Shown here piece by piece: positions 8,308 through 17,570 of a stretch of DNA of 42,439 nt (within the stretch, counting starts at the first letter, position 1; every line of letters starts with the position of its first letter). This DNA comes from an uncultured Acholeplasmatales bacterium (GTDB taxonomy: Bacteria > Bacillota_I > Bacilli_A > Acholeplasmatales > Anaeroplasmataceae): assembly GCA_905236105.1 (NCBI GenBank), contig CAJOOI010000018.1, forward strand, positions 1 to 42,439. The letters are read 5' to 3'. The position numbers and the translations under genes are program-made. A model generated the notes under the pieces. It searched no databases and had not been told where the DNA came from. It was given only the letters and a program-made list of their open reading frames with translations.

Positions 8308-9440
8308 TTTTTCTCCTTCAAGCTGTAATCTCTAATTATTCTATCAAAATGACTTAACATCTTATTAGCTGAAGAATTGATTAATAATTTTTTACCTAAT
8401 TCAATATATTTATTACGGTATTCTTCTAATTTGGTTTTATTTTCATACCAATAATCTATTTTAAAAGCTAATTCTTTTACATTTTTGCTTATATATATAT
8501 TATTATCACTTAATCCATAAATACTTGTTGAAGATAATTTGTTTTTAGCGATAATTGGTACACAACCTGAAGCAAAAGCTTCCATACAGGCCATACCTTC
8601 TACTTCAACTTTAGCACAGTGAATAAATAAATCTGCATAGCCTCTTATTGTTTTTAATTCATCTTGATGATAAAAACTAAATTCAATATCTACATTTAAT
8701 TTAGTTGCTAATTTCTTTAATTTTGCTTCTAAAGGGCCTTTTCCAGCTAAGATGATATGAATATCATCTTTATGCTTTGATAGCGCGTAGGCCTTAATTA
8801 AATCTTTTTGATTTTTTTCATTTGAGTATCTACCTGTACAAAGAATTATAAATTTATTGTTATATTTTTCTGGTTTTTCTAATCTTTGTTGTTGGATACT
8901 TTCAAGATTAATTCCATTTGATACAGTAACTAATTCATTTTTAAAATGATATTTAAGTAATCTTTCTTTTACTAATTCTGTAGGACATTGAATTAGGGTA
9001 GCTCTTTTAAAAGATGAACGGAAATAAGCCATTATAATTGAATCTATATGCATCCATTTTATACCTGCTGAATATGTCATATTTTCAGGATATAGATGGA
9101 ATGTTGCTGTACAAGGTTTATGATATTTAACTGCTAATTTTGATGCAAAACGACAAACAGGAAATGGATCTTCTAAATGAACTATATCACACCATTTAAC
9201 TGCTTCTGTTATTATTTTTTCATCAGTTTTTGCAAATGTATAACCTTCTTTTTCGATTATTCCATGAAAGATTGGTACTTTATATACTTCAAGAGGATAT
9301 TCTGAAATACCTCTTCTATTATTTGTTACAACTCGTACTTCATGACCTTTTTCTTTAAAAAGCTTGATAAAGCGTTGAGTGGATATGCAAAGACCATTGC
9401 TGTCATTAAAATAATCATTTGCTATTATTAAAATCTTCAT
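8304..9440 (-). CDS. GT4-family glycosyltransferase (diacylglycerol glycosyltransferase-like)
   Basis: This 378-residue protein has the GT-B fold of glycosyltransferase family 4. The N-terminal acceptor domain begins MKILIIANDYFNDSNGLCISTQRF and contains VHLEDPFPVCRFASKL. The donor domain contains ILCTGRYSNEKNQKDLIKA and the Ex7E nucleotide-sugar motif within VEVEGMACMEAFASG. The nearest known group by overall pattern is the alpha-glucosyl-diacylglycerol synthases of low-GC Gram-positives, which make membrane glycolipids. That would fit the cdsA lipid gene in the same run, but the acceptor cannot be proved from sequence. TTTGGAG precedes the ATG. Confidence 0.82.
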   Translation of the reverse strand: MKILIIANDYFNDSNGLCISTQRFIKLFKEKGHEVRVVTNNRRGISEYPLEVYKVPIFHGIIEKEGYTFAKTDEKIITEAVKWCDIVHLEDPFPVCRFASKLAVKYHKPCTATFHLYPENMTYSAGIKWMHIDSIIMAYFRSSFKRATLIQCPTELVKERLLKYHFKNELVTVSNGINLESIQQQRLEKPEKYNNKFIILCTGRYSNEKNQKDLIKAYALSKHKDDIHIILAGKGPLEAKLKKLATKLNVDIEFSFYHQDELKTIRGYADLFIHCAKVEVEGMACMEAFASGCVPIIAKNKLSSTSIYGLSDNNIYISKNVKELAFKIDYWYENKTKLEEYRNKYIELGKKLLINSSANKMLSHFDRIIRDYSLKEKK

Positions 9441-9461
9441 TACTACTATACTCCAAATTGA

Positions 9462-10826
9462 TTAATTGCTTTTATTTAAAGATAAAACAGTAATTGATTC
9501 AATATGGGCTGTATTTGGTAGCATATCAAATGGCTCAATTGAATTAATTTTATATTTATTAGATAAATCATTTAAGTTTTTAGCAAGAGTTGAAGGATTA
9601 CATGATACGTATATAATTCTTTTGAAATCATTATCTAATAATAATTTTATCATATTATCATCTAAACCTGTTCTAGGTGGGTCTAATATTAAACAATCAA
9701 ATGATTCATTCTTTAATAATTCCTCAGTTACTTTTGCTGCATCTCCACAATAAAAACGTGTATTTTTTATTTTGTTTATTTCAGCATTTTCATTAGCTGA
9801 TATGATTGATTTTTTCTCATATTCAATACCTACAACTTCTTTAGCCATATGAGAAATATATAAAGAAATAAAACCAACCCCACAATAGATATCTAATACT
9901 TTTTCTTTTAATGATAATTTTAAGTTTTTTAATACTTTTTCACACAAATTTTCAGTTTGAGAAGTGTTTAATTGAAAAAAAGTATCAGGATAAATATTAT
10001 ATTTAAGTTTATTAATGTTTAAAACTATTTTTTCTTCACCATATGCATGGATAAATTTACCTTGAATAATATTTCCAGAATTAAAATTATTATTTAAAAG
10101 AATGTAAATACCTTTTACTTCTTTTATTATAGATGTTTCTGATATTAATTTATATAAATCTTCTGTTTGTTTAGTTACAATAAAAGTTACTAATGCTTCA
10201 TTATTATCATTTACTCTTATTGATAAATATCTTAAAATACCATCTTTATTTTTAGCACTATAAACAGGTATTTTATATGATGATGCGATTTTAATGATTT
10301 TATTAGTTAATTCATTAATTAATTCATCATGAATAAGGCATTCATCTATATCAATTAAATGATTTGTACCTTCTTTAATCATACAAGCTTTTACATTATT
10401 GTAATCTGTACTTCTTAAAGGTGTAATTGAACGATTACGATAATTTGATGTGAAAGGAGCTTTAAAAGTAGGCTTGATTTCAAAAGACTTGGGATTAATT
10501 TTAGTATATTTTCTTATAGCCTCTATTATCATTTCGCGTTTGTAATCACACATTTTATCATATTGAATATGCATTGTTGAGCATGCACCACAATCTTTAA
10601 AATATGGACAAACTGGAATTTGTCTAAATTCTGAAGGATGTTTATTTTCAATAGATTCAGCAAATGCCATATTATCAGTAACTTTAGTTATTTTTACATT
10701 ATGACCTTCACCAGGGATTGCATCATCTACAAAAATAGCTAATTTATGATAATAGCCTATTCCTTCACCATTTATACCTATTCTTTTAATATCTAATATG
10801 AATTCATCATTTTCTTTTAGTCTCAT
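9462..10826 (-). CDS. rlmD: 23S rRNA (uracil-C5)-methyltransferase, RlmD/RlmCD type
   Basis: This 454-residue TrmA-family enzyme has an N-terminal TRAM domain (about residues 1-60). Four cysteines are placed as in the [4Fe-4S] enzyme RumA/RlmD: Cys73, Cys79, Cys82 (CPYFKDCGAC) and Cys163 (DIDECLI). The SAM-binding domain has LDIYCGVGFISLYI and LDPPRTGLDD, and the nucleophile is Cys409 in YVSCNPSTL. It methylates a uracil at C5 in 23S rRNA. Low-GC Gram-positives often have one enzyme for both U747 and U1939, and this could be that type. The start overlaps the end of the GH43 gene by 20 bases, and no strong ribosome site is visible. Confidence 0.92.
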   Translation of the reverse strand: MRLKENDEFILDIKRIGINGEGIGYYHKLAIFVDDAIPGEGHNVKITKVTDNMAFAESIENKHPSEFRQIPVCPYFKDCGACSTMHIQYDKMCDYKREMIIEAIRKYTKINPKSFEIKPTFKAPFTSNYRNRSITPLRSTDYNNVKACMIKEGTNHLIDIDECLIHDELINELTNKIIKIASSYKIPVYSAKNKDGILRYLSIRVNDNNEALVTFIVTKQTEDLYKLISETSIIKEVKGIYILLNNNFNSGNIIQGKFIHAYGEEKIVLNINKLKYNIYPDTFFQLNTSQTENLCEKVLKNLKLSLKEKVLDIYCGVGFISLYISHMAKEVVGIEYEKKSIISANENAEINKIKNTRFYCGDAAKVTEELLKNESFDCLILDPPRTGLDDNMIKLLLDNDFKRIIYVSCNPSTLAKNLNDLSNKYKINSIEPFDMLPNTAHIESITVLSLNKSN

Positions 10827-12282
10827 TTTCTACGTTAAAATACAAGAATTTTGCATTTCCACCTAATTTTTTACCTCTTGCAAATATTCCGTATTTTCCT
10901 CCTATCCATCTACCAGGTGTTGCTTCAAATACTTCATCAAAATAACAATTATTAAAACCTAATTGATATTTATTTGGATAGCTGTATTTTAGATTAAATA
11001 TTATTTCATTATCATCAAATGGTATTTTTTTTATGATTTTATCTAATTCATTAAATTTACCAATAGATAATAAAATAAATTTTTTATTATTTATCATTTT
11101 TACACTTATATAAGAATATTTATTTCCCATATAGCATAAACCAACTTCATCATTGTTATTGATTAAATTTATGATACATTTTGTTTTGATTTCAAATGAA
11201 TAAAATACTAATTTTGTTAATAAAGAATTAGGTATTTTATTTAAAGGTAAATTGTTTGTATCAACAATATTTAAATATAAACCATCTTTTGTTGGCTTAA
11301 ACCAATTTTTATCTTTATTAGCTGGAGTTTGCCACATTAAAGATAATCTATTTTTATTGAATTTATCACTTGATATTATTTTATAATTTGATTTTTTATT
11401 AATAAAATAATTATATGATTCAAGTGCACTTCCTGCAAGTAATTCATCTCTTACATCGCCAATAATAGGCCAATCATTAATCCATTTTACTGGTTGTAAT
11501 AAAACTACTCTACCATAAGGGCCTAAATCTTGAAAATGATAAAATACATATTTATCATCCTCATATTCAACTAAAGCTCCTTGATGAGGACCATTTATTT
11601 TTGAATCATTTTGTAGCATAACTATTTTTGATTCATAAGGACCATATACATTTTTACTTCTTAAAGCTACTTGCCAACCTGATTTAACACTTCCTGCTGG
11701 AGCTAAAATATAAAAATAATCATTTCTATAATAAAATTTAGGTCCTTCTATTGTTGGATTATTGTTGTGACCATCATAAATTATTTGATATGTATCTGAA
11801 ATACATTTTTTTAAATCAGGAGTTATTTCATATAATCCGAGCATTGAATTAAAACCAATTCTACTTTTGGCAAAGCCTACAACTAAATAGCATTTATCAT
11901 CTTTCCAAATAGGACAAGGATCTATAATACCTTTTCCTAATATTAATGGCCAAGATGTAAATTTACCTTTTTCGATATCATTTGTTTCATATATCCATAT
12001 ACCTTCATCAGGATATGGGACAATGATATAAAATTTATTGTTATGAAAACGAATAGATGGTGCCCAGACACCTTCTCCATGATATACATCTTTAAATCTA
12101 TCAAAAGGTATTTTATAATCGGCATAACGTAATAATTTAAAATCAATTAAATTTTTACTTTTTAATATTGGTAAAATAGGTGTATGGTTAAATGATGATG
12201 CAACAAGATAATATGCATCTTTATATTTAATAACATCTGGATCAGAATAATCAGATAATATTATTGGATTATTGTATTTCAT
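10807..12282 (-). CDS. Glycoside hydrolase family 43 (beta-xylosidase/arabinofuranosidase-like)
   Basis: This 491-residue protein has an N-terminal five-bladed beta-propeller of family GH43 and a C-terminal beta-sandwich from about residue 310. The catalytic triad is visible: base Asp14 in YSDPDV, pKa modulator Asp121 in GIIDPCPIW, and acid Glu179 in PTIEGPKFYY; NGPHQGALVEY holds the conserved His. There is no signal peptide, so it probably acts inside the cell on imported short xylo- or arabino-oligosaccharides. AAGGAAGTGG precedes the ATG. Its place between rseP and rlmD, in a housekeeping operon, is unusual. The exact sugar specificity is not determinable here. Confidence 0.88.
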   Translation of the reverse strand: MKYNNPIILSDYSDPDVIKYKDAYYLVASSFNHTPILPILKSKNLIDFKLLRYADYKIPFDRFKDVYHGEGVWAPSIRFHNNKFYIIVPYPDEGIWIYETNDIEKGKFTSWPLILGKGIIDPCPIWKDDKCYLVVGFAKSRIGFNSMLGLYEITPDLKKCISDTYQIIYDGHNNNPTIEGPKFYYRNDYFYILAPAGSVKSGWQVALRSKNVYGPYESKIVMLQNDSKINGPHQGALVEYEDDKYVFYHFQDLGPYGRVVLLQPVKWINDWPIIGDVRDELLAGSALESYNYFINKKSNYKIISSDKFNKNRLSLMWQTPANKDKNWFKPTKDGLYLNIVDTNNLPLNKIPNSLLTKLVFYSFEIKTKCIINLINNNDEVGLCYMGNKYSYISVKMINNKKFILLSIGKFNELDKIIKKIPFDDNEIIFNLKYSYPNKYQLGFNNCYFDEVFEATPGRWIGGKYGIFARGKKLGGNAKFLYFNVENETKRK

Positions 12283-12297
12283 TTAACCACTTCCTTA

Positions 12298-14028
12298 TTA
12301 TTTGTTGATAATTCTCATTATGTCAAATACTGTTACTACTACAAATAATGCAAGTATTAAGACAAAGAATATATTATTAATAATATTTTCTACTTTCTTT
12401 GAAGGTTTCTTTCTTGTTATAGCTTCTATTATTAAGAATAGAATTCTTCCACCATCTAAGGCTGGAATTGGAAGTAAATTAACTACTCCTATATTAACTG
12501 ATAACATTGCTGTAAGGCCTAAAAGAGATAAGAAGCCAGAATTAATATAAGATTCTACCATCGAGAATATACCAACAAAACTAGATAGATTTTGAACACC
12601 CACTTGTCTTACTCCTGATGGAGCAATTAATAATTTTAATGTCCTAAATATTAAAGTAAAATCATTACCAAACTGAGCAAAGGCATTACCTATGCAGCCA
12701 AAGAATGAAAAGTGTGTTGTAGGTGCTACACCAATTTTTTGTTGAATTTTTTCTATTCTTTGATTAATTAATACTTCATCTGTATAAGGCTCAGCAATGC
12801 CTGATGCTTCATAATCAACTAATGTATAAGTATCATCAGTATTTTTTGAATAATATTGGAATTTAATTTTTGATGCAGATTTAATATCTTTAAATATTGT
12901 TATTAATTGACTCCAAGAAGTGATTTCTTTTTTTTCAAAATCAATATTTTGAGGATTTTCTTTATCTTTTTCATCATAAGTTACACTAATACCTGTTAAA
13001 ATATCACCAGTCTTAATTTTATTAGATGGAGTATTTATATATCTTACGTTACAAGCACCTACTTCAAGACCAGATATTTGTTTGTTATCAACTGTTATAT
13101 TTTTTAGTCCATATGTTGATGAACCCATATTTGATAAACCAATTGATACAATATAAGTATATGCTTCTATGTTAAAAGATTTTTCTTCTGTCCCTCTTAA
13201 GACCTTAAGAGGGATTGTTGTATTATTTTCTTTAAATATATTTTCAAGTTCTTTTTGAAAATCGGTCCAGGTATCGATTTTATTTCCATTTACTTCAATA
13301 ATTTTATCATCTTTTTGAAGTCCTGCTTTATAAGCTGGATATTCCATTGTCTCAGAATAAGTTACTTCTCCAATGACATTTGAATCATAATTCGGAACAC
13401 CTGTTGCAAAAGAAATAATGATATAAATTAAGATTGCTAAGATGAAATTATTCATTGCACCAGCAAATAATGTTATAAATCTTTTCCATTTGCTTTTAGA
13501 ATCAAATGATCTATCATATGGTTCAATTTGATATCTTTTATTTTTAGAAAAAACAAAGAATGCATCATCAGCTATTTCATAATAATTATTACCTGTTTCT
13601 GTGCGTAAACTGATATGTAATTTATTTTCACCTTTACCTTCAAAATCATATTCAAATACATTGCCTGTAATTTGAGATTCTACTTTTTCATCTAATATTA
13701 TTTCTTTTACTTTATCATTTTCTAAATTAAGACCAATTTGATCGTTAAATTTGACAATGTCAGTTAGATTTTCTTCTCCTGCCATTGCAACATAACCACC
13801 AATTGGAATTGCTCTAATTGTAAATGTTGTTTCTTTAAATTGATGTTTATATATTACTGGGCCCATACCAATTGAAAATTCATGACATAGTATGCCAGCT
13901 CTTTTGGCAAAAAATAAATGCCCTAGTTCATGAACTGTTATTATTACACCAATTATGATAATAAAAGCTATAATGGCTACCACAACAAGCCAAAAGCCAC
14001 TCAAAGCTAAAAACAAATTAATCACCAA
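12298..14028 (-). CDS. rseP: Site-2 intramembrane zinc metalloprotease (M50B, RseP/RasP-like)
   Basis: The zinc motif HELGH is at residues 33-37 in the first membrane helix. IPIGGYVAMAGEE, FAGAMNNFILA and the C-terminal NLLPIPALDGGR (with the third zinc-ligand Asp) are all typical. A PDZ domain is visible near residues 215-305, and a second PDZ-like stretch lies near 350-420. At 576 residues it is longer than the roughly 420-450 of most RseP/RasP proteins, with extra sequence both after the first helix and after the first PDZ. It cleaves membrane-embedded regulators or signal-peptide remnants. The apparent start is TTG at 14028 (or GTG at 14025) inside the end of dxr. Confidence 0.92.
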   Translation of the reverse strand: MVINLFLALSGFWLVVVAIIAFIIIIGVIITVHELGHLFFAKRAGILCHEFSIGMGPVIYKHQFKETTFTIRAIPIGGYVAMAGEENLTDIVKFNDQIGLNLENDKVKEIILDEKVESQITGNVFEYDFEGKGENKLHISLRTETGNNYYEIADDAFFVFSKNKRYQIEPYDRSFDSKSKWKRFITLFAGAMNNFILAILIYIIISFATGVPNYDSNVIGEVTYSETMEYPAYKAGLQKDDKIIEVNGNKIDTWTDFQKELENIFKENNTTIPLKVLRGTEEKSFNIEAYTYIVSIGLSNMGSSTYGLKNITVDNKQISGLEVGACNVRYINTPSNKIKTGDILTGISVTYDEKDKENPQNIDFEKKEITSWSQLITIFKDIKSASKIKFQYYSKNTDDTYTLVDYEASGIAEPYTDEVLINQRIEKIQQKIGVAPTTHFSFFGCIGNAFAQFGNDFTLIFRTLKLLIAPSGVRQVGVQNLSSFVGIFSMVESYINSGFLSLLGLTAMLSVNIGVVNLLPIPALDGGRILFLIIEAITRKKPSKKVENIINNIFFVLILALFVVVTVFDIMRIINK

Positions 14029-15160
14029 ATCTTTCTAATATATCTTTAATAATTTTATTTGATATATTTAAAATATTTTCGATATTATATTCTATTTTTT
14101 TGTATTTATCATTTGATAATTCTTGATAAATTATTTCTTCTATTTTTAAAAATGGTATTTTATCTTCTAAAAATAATTTTACTGCTGCTTCATTTGCTGC
14201 GTTTAAAACAGCTCTATATATTCCGCCTTTTTCTAAAGCTAAATAAGCATAAGCAAGGCATGGAAATCTTTCTGTTGATAATTCTTCAAAATGAAGATTT
14301 TTTCCGATTAAAGAAAAATCATCACTACCATTTATTTTTTCATGGTTAGGGTATCTTAAAGCATAAGCGATAGGAATATGCATATCAGGAGTTCCTAAGG
14401 CAGCTTTAATTACTCCATCATTAAATTCAACCATAGAATGCACTATTGATTCTTTATGCAATATGGTTTTAATTTTTTCATATGGAACATTAAATAGATA
14501 ATGTGCTTCAATGACTTCAAAGCCTTTGTTCATCATTGTAGCACTATCAATTGTTATTTTATTTCCCATAGACCAATTAGGATGTTTTAGGGCATCTTCT
14601 TTAGTAACATTAATTAATTCTTCTCTTGTTTTATTTCTAAAAGAACCACCGCTAGCTGTAATTATAAGATTTTTTATATCATTTTTATTTTCACCTTTTA
14701 AGCATTCTAAAATAGCAGAATGTTCAGAATCAATTGGTAATAATGATACATTATATTCTTTTACAAGAAAATTTATAATATCACCTGCAACAACCAGTGT
14801 TTCTTTATTAGCAAGTGCGATATTTTTTCTTGCTTTAATTGCATAAACTGTTGGTAATAAACCAGAAATACCAACCAAAGAATTAACAAATATCATTTCT
14901 CTTTCAGTTTTATATGATGCGACTTTTAATAAACCTTCATCCCCATAATAAATTTCAGGTTGATATGAAAGATTTAAATCGCATTTATTTTTAATTGAAA
15001 TGATTTTTGGCCTAAATTCTTCAATTATTTTTTTCCCTAATTCAATATTATTTCCAATTCCAATACCTACTAAATTAAATTCGTTATTATATTGTCTAAT
15101 AATATCTAGTGTTTGGGTTCCAATTGAACCTGTTACACCAACTATGAATACGTCTTTCAT
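14018..15160 (-). CDS. dxr: 1-deoxy-D-xylulose 5-phosphate reductoisomerase
   Basis: This enzyme converts DXP to methylerythritol 4-phosphate with NADPH, the committed step of the MEP isoprenoid pathway. At 380 residues it has the family's usual length. Visible signatures are the nucleotide-binding GVTGSIGTQTLDI at the N-terminus, ANKETLVVAG, the metal/substrate segment PIDSEHSAI, ASGGSFR and HPNWSMGNKITIDSATMMNK. It sits 1 base after cdsA and overlaps rseP by 11 bases, as expected for this conserved cluster. Confidence 0.97.
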   Translation of the reverse strand: MKDVFIVGVTGSIGTQTLDIIRQYNNEFNLVGIGIGNNIELGKKIIEEFRPKIISIKNKCDLNLSYQPEIYYGDEGLLKVASYKTEREMIFVNSLVGISGLLPTVYAIKARKNIALANKETLVVAGDIINFLVKEYNVSLLPIDSEHSAILECLKGENKNDIKNLIITASGGSFRNKTREELINVTKEDALKHPNWSMGNKITIDSATMMNKGFEVIEAHYLFNVPYEKIKTILHKESIVHSMVEFNDGVIKAALGTPDMHIPIAYALRYPNHEKINGSDDFSLIGKNLHFEELSTERFPCLAYAYLALEKGGIYRAVLNAANEAAVKLFLEDKIPFLKIEEIIYQELSNDKYKKIEYNIENILNISNKIIKDILERFGD

Positions 15161-15161
15161 G

Positions 15162-16139
15162 CTATCCTATGAATGGGAATAATTGTTGTTCAATTAATAT
15201 GAACACCATAAAAATTGCAGCAGCAAACAAAGCTGAATCAAATCTATCTAGGACACCACCATGGCCTGGGAAGATTTGAGAATAGTCTTTAATGCCAAAA
15301 TTTCTTTTTAATCTTGAAGCAACTAAATCACCAATTTGGGCACAAACTGATAAGAATATAGTAGTAATTATAATATAAATTATTTTGCCAAATTCTAGCT
15401 TGAAATTATTATATGCAAAAATATCATCGAAAAATTCCATGCTACGACCTGCACCACCAGCTAGTTTATCAAAAAATGAAGAATAGTATGGGTATAGGTA
15501 AACAATGCAAAAACCAATGATTGTTGCAACTAGTGTACCACCGATTGCACCTTCCCATGTTTTCTTAGGTGAAATATGAGGAGCCATTTTATGCTTGCCA
15601 AATTTTAAACCGAAAACTAATGCAAAGGTATCAGTCATTGATGTTATAGCAAATAAATAAATGATAAATCTTACACCATAAGCTCTTAGGGCAGTAAGGG
15701 ATGCAAAACAAATACCAACATAAAAGATACTGATATAAATTTTGCCTAGATCGTAAATTGAGAAATTCTTTACGAATACTAAACTACTCATAAATACGAT
15801 AAATATGATAAGTAGAGCAACTGTTGGTGATAAGATCTTACGCAAATGCAACCAGTTTAATGCCTTAACGACTATTGGGTCAGACCAATTGTTTGTAGTT
15901 GCATTTAAATCTGAAATGTAATTTAGAATAGATGCATATAAGATAAGCATCAGGCAAATTGCAAATATTCTCATACCAAGTGGTATGATTTTTTCTTTAT
16001 CATACATATTAAATAGCTCTATCATTGCGCCTATTGCTAGTATAATCATTATACTTTCTAAGACTGGTCTAAGTGCTGGTACAATGAAGGCTGGAACTAA
16101 TATTAATATTATAACTGTAGCTGTTAAAAATCTTTTCAA
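15162..16139 (-). CDS. cdsA: Phosphatidate cytidylyltransferase
   Basis: CdsA makes CDP-diacylglycerol from phosphatidate and CTP for phospholipid synthesis. The protein is a multi-helix membrane protein ending with the family signature FPGHGGVLDRFDSALFAA, preceded by the PHISPKKTWEGAIGG motif. I prefer the TTG start at 16139 (MKRFLTATV...). The AAGGAG ribosome site directly abuts the ATG at 16146-16148, which would leave no spacer, but stands 9 bases from the TTG. The alternative start would add three residues. A terminator and a possible promoter separate it from frr. The uppS gene often found just before cdsA is missing. Confidence 0.95.
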   Translation of the reverse strand: MKRFLTATVIILILVPAFIVPALRPVLESIMIILAIGAMIELFNMYDKEKIIPLGMRIFAICLMLILYASILNYISDLNATTNNWSDPIVVKALNWLHLRKILSPTVALLIIFIVFMSSLVFVKNFSIYDLGKIYISIFYVGICFASLTALRAYGVRFIIYLFAITSMTDTFALVFGLKFGKHKMAPHISPKKTWEGAIGGTLVATIIGFCIVYLYPYYSSFFDKLAGGAGRSMEFFDDIFAYNNFKLEFGKIIYIIITTIFLSVCAQIGDLVASRLKRNFGIKDYSQIFPGHGGVLDRFDSALFAAAIFMVFILIEQQLFPFIG

Positions 16140-16175
16140 GGATTCCATCTCCTTTTTTCTTGTATAATCCGATAT

Positions 16176-16204
16176 ATTATAGCATTATAAATAAAAAAAA
16201 TCTA
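16176..16204 (-). promoter_or_regulatory. Possible cdsA promoter
   Basis: A perfect -10 hexamer TATAAT (minus strand, 16176-16181) lies about 35 bases before the cdsA start. The region 17 bases further upstream reads TAGATT, a poor -35 that falls inside the frr terminator. The position is right, but the -35 match is weak. Confidence 0.38.
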
Positions 16205-16223
16205 GTTTATATAAACTAGATTT
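16191..16223 (-). terminator. Intrinsic terminator after frr
   Basis: The 11-bp stem AAATCTAGTTT/AAACTAGATTT (16198-16208 with 16213-16223) has an ATAT loop. On the minus strand it is followed by a run of T (complement of 16191-16200). It ends the rpsB-tsf-pyrH-frr transcript 20 bases after the frr stop. Confidence 0.85.
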
Positions 16224-16243
16224 AAAAATATATCACTTTTTGA

Positions 16244-16795
16244 TTAAAAACTCATTAATTCTTTTGTTTTTCTTTCGGAAATTTCTTCAATTAATTTGCT
16301 CTTTTTATCTGTTAGGTTTTGAACTTCTTCAAGTTGTTCTTTTTCTTGATCTTCTGTGATAGAAGCTTTTTTAACTTCGTCATTTAAATCACGTCTGATA
16401 TTTCTAACAGCAACTTTTGCTGATTCTTCCATTTTGCTAACAACTTTAACTAATTCTCTTCTTCTTTCTTCAGTCATTTTTGGTATGATTAATCTTATAC
16501 CAGTGCCATCATTTTGTGGTGTTAATCCTAAAGAAGAAGCAAATAGTGCAGTTTCAATAGCCTTAAGAGATGATTTATCAAATGGCTTTATGTAAAGTTG
16601 ATTTGCCTCAGGAGTTGTTATTGAAGAAATTTGCTTAACTGGTGTTGGAACACCATAATAATCAATTTCAATTGTATCAAGTAAAGATGCATTTGCTCTA
16701 CCTGTTCTTACTGTTGTTAATTCACGTTCAAAGTTTTCAATAGCTTTATCCATTCTTTCTTCGCCTTCAAGAATGGTCATTTCTAATTCTTCCAT
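16244..16795 (-). CDS. frr: Ribosome recycling factor
   Basis: This 183-residue protein has the RRF signature: ELTTVRTGRANASLLDTIEIDYYGVPTPVKQISSI near the N-terminus and GTGIRLIIPKMTEERRRELVK in the middle. It releases ribosomes from mRNA after termination together with EF-G. AGGAGG precedes the ATG. It lies 9 bases after pyrH and is closed by an intrinsic terminator. Confidence 0.97.
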   Translation of the reverse strand: MEELEMTILEGEERMDKAIENFERELTTVRTGRANASLLDTIEIDYYGVPTPVKQISSITTPEANQLYIKPFDKSSLKAIETALFASSLGLTPQNDGTGIRLIIPKMTEERRRELVKVVSKMEESAKVAVRNIRRDLNDEVKKASITEDQEKEQLEEVQNLTDKKSKLIEEISERKTKELMSF

Positions 16796-16804
16796 TTTGT
16801 CCTC

Positions 16805-17512
16805 CTAATGATGTACATATGTACCTATTTTTTCACCAGTAACAACTTTTTTAATGTTACCTTTTTTATTCATATTGAAAGCAATTAAATTCATATGATT
16901 GTCTTTGCATAAAGATGCAGCAGTTGAATCCATTACTGCAAGGTTTAAATGTAGAATGTCTTCAAATGTTATTTCTGAGAATAATTTTGCATCATCATAT
17001 TTATTTGGATCTTTATCATAGATACCATCTGTATTATTTTTTGCCATCAATACGATTTCAGCACCAATTTCAGTTGCTCTAAGAACCGAAGCTGTGTCTG
17101 TAGAAAAATATGGGTTACCAAGGCCACCAACGAAAATACAAACACGATTTTTTTCAAGGTGTCTTATTGCTCTTCTTCTAATGTAGGGCTCAGCAACATT
17201 ATTACAAGCTATTGCTGTAAGAACTCTTGTTGGCACACCCAAATGTTCAAGTGAATCTTGAACTGCAAGACCATTCATTATAGTAGCAAGCATTCCCATG
17301 TAGTCAGCTTGAGATCTATCCATTCCTAAACCTTCAGCTGTCTTACCACGCCAAATATTACCACCACCAACAACAATGCCTATTTTTACTCCTAATTCCC
17401 AAACTTCTTTAACTTGTTCGGCAATTTCAAACACGGTTTTTGGATCAATTCCACTACCTAAATCACCAGCTAGTGCTTCACCAGATAATTTTAATAATAT
17501 TGTCTTATACAT
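16805..17512 (-). CDS. pyrH: Uridylate kinase (UMP kinase)
   Basis: PyrH phosphorylates UMP to UDP with ATP in pyrimidine synthesis. The 235-residue form starting [16 protein letters not shown] has the family length. It carries the amino-acid-kinase motifs [26 protein letters not shown] and [15 protein letters not shown]. The start at 17512 is fixed by GGAGGT at 17518-17523; a longer in-frame start at 17536 would place this ribosome site inside the coding region. A terminator-like hairpin separates it from tsf, so its level may be set by partial read-through. Confidence 0.96.
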   Translation of the reverse strand: MYKTILLKLSGEALAGDLGSGIDPKTVFEIAEQVKEVWELGVKIGIVVGGGNIWRGKTAEGLGMDRSQADYMGMLATIMNGLAVQDSLEHLGVPTRVLTAIACNNVAEPYIRRRAIRHLEKNRVCIFVGGLGNPYFSTDTASVLRATEIGAEIVLMAKNNTDGIYDKDPNKYDDAKLFSEITFEDILHLNLAVMDSTAASLCKDNHMNLIAFNMNKKGNIKKVVTGEKIGTYVHH

Positions 17513-17540
17513 AACACACCTCCCAAATTTTTTCAAGTTT

Positions 17541-17567
17541 TAAAAAATAGGGGAAAAATCCCCTATT
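17541..17567 (-). terminator. Intrinsic terminator or attenuator between tsf and pyrH
   Basis: A 9-bp stem AATAGGGGA/TCCCCTATT (17546-17554 with 17559-17567) has a 4-base loop and is followed on the minus strand by TTTTT. It lies 4 bases after the tsf stop. Because pyrH and frr have no obvious own promoter, it probably attenuates rather than fully ends the transcript. Confidence 0.8.
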
Positions 17568-17570
17568 CTA

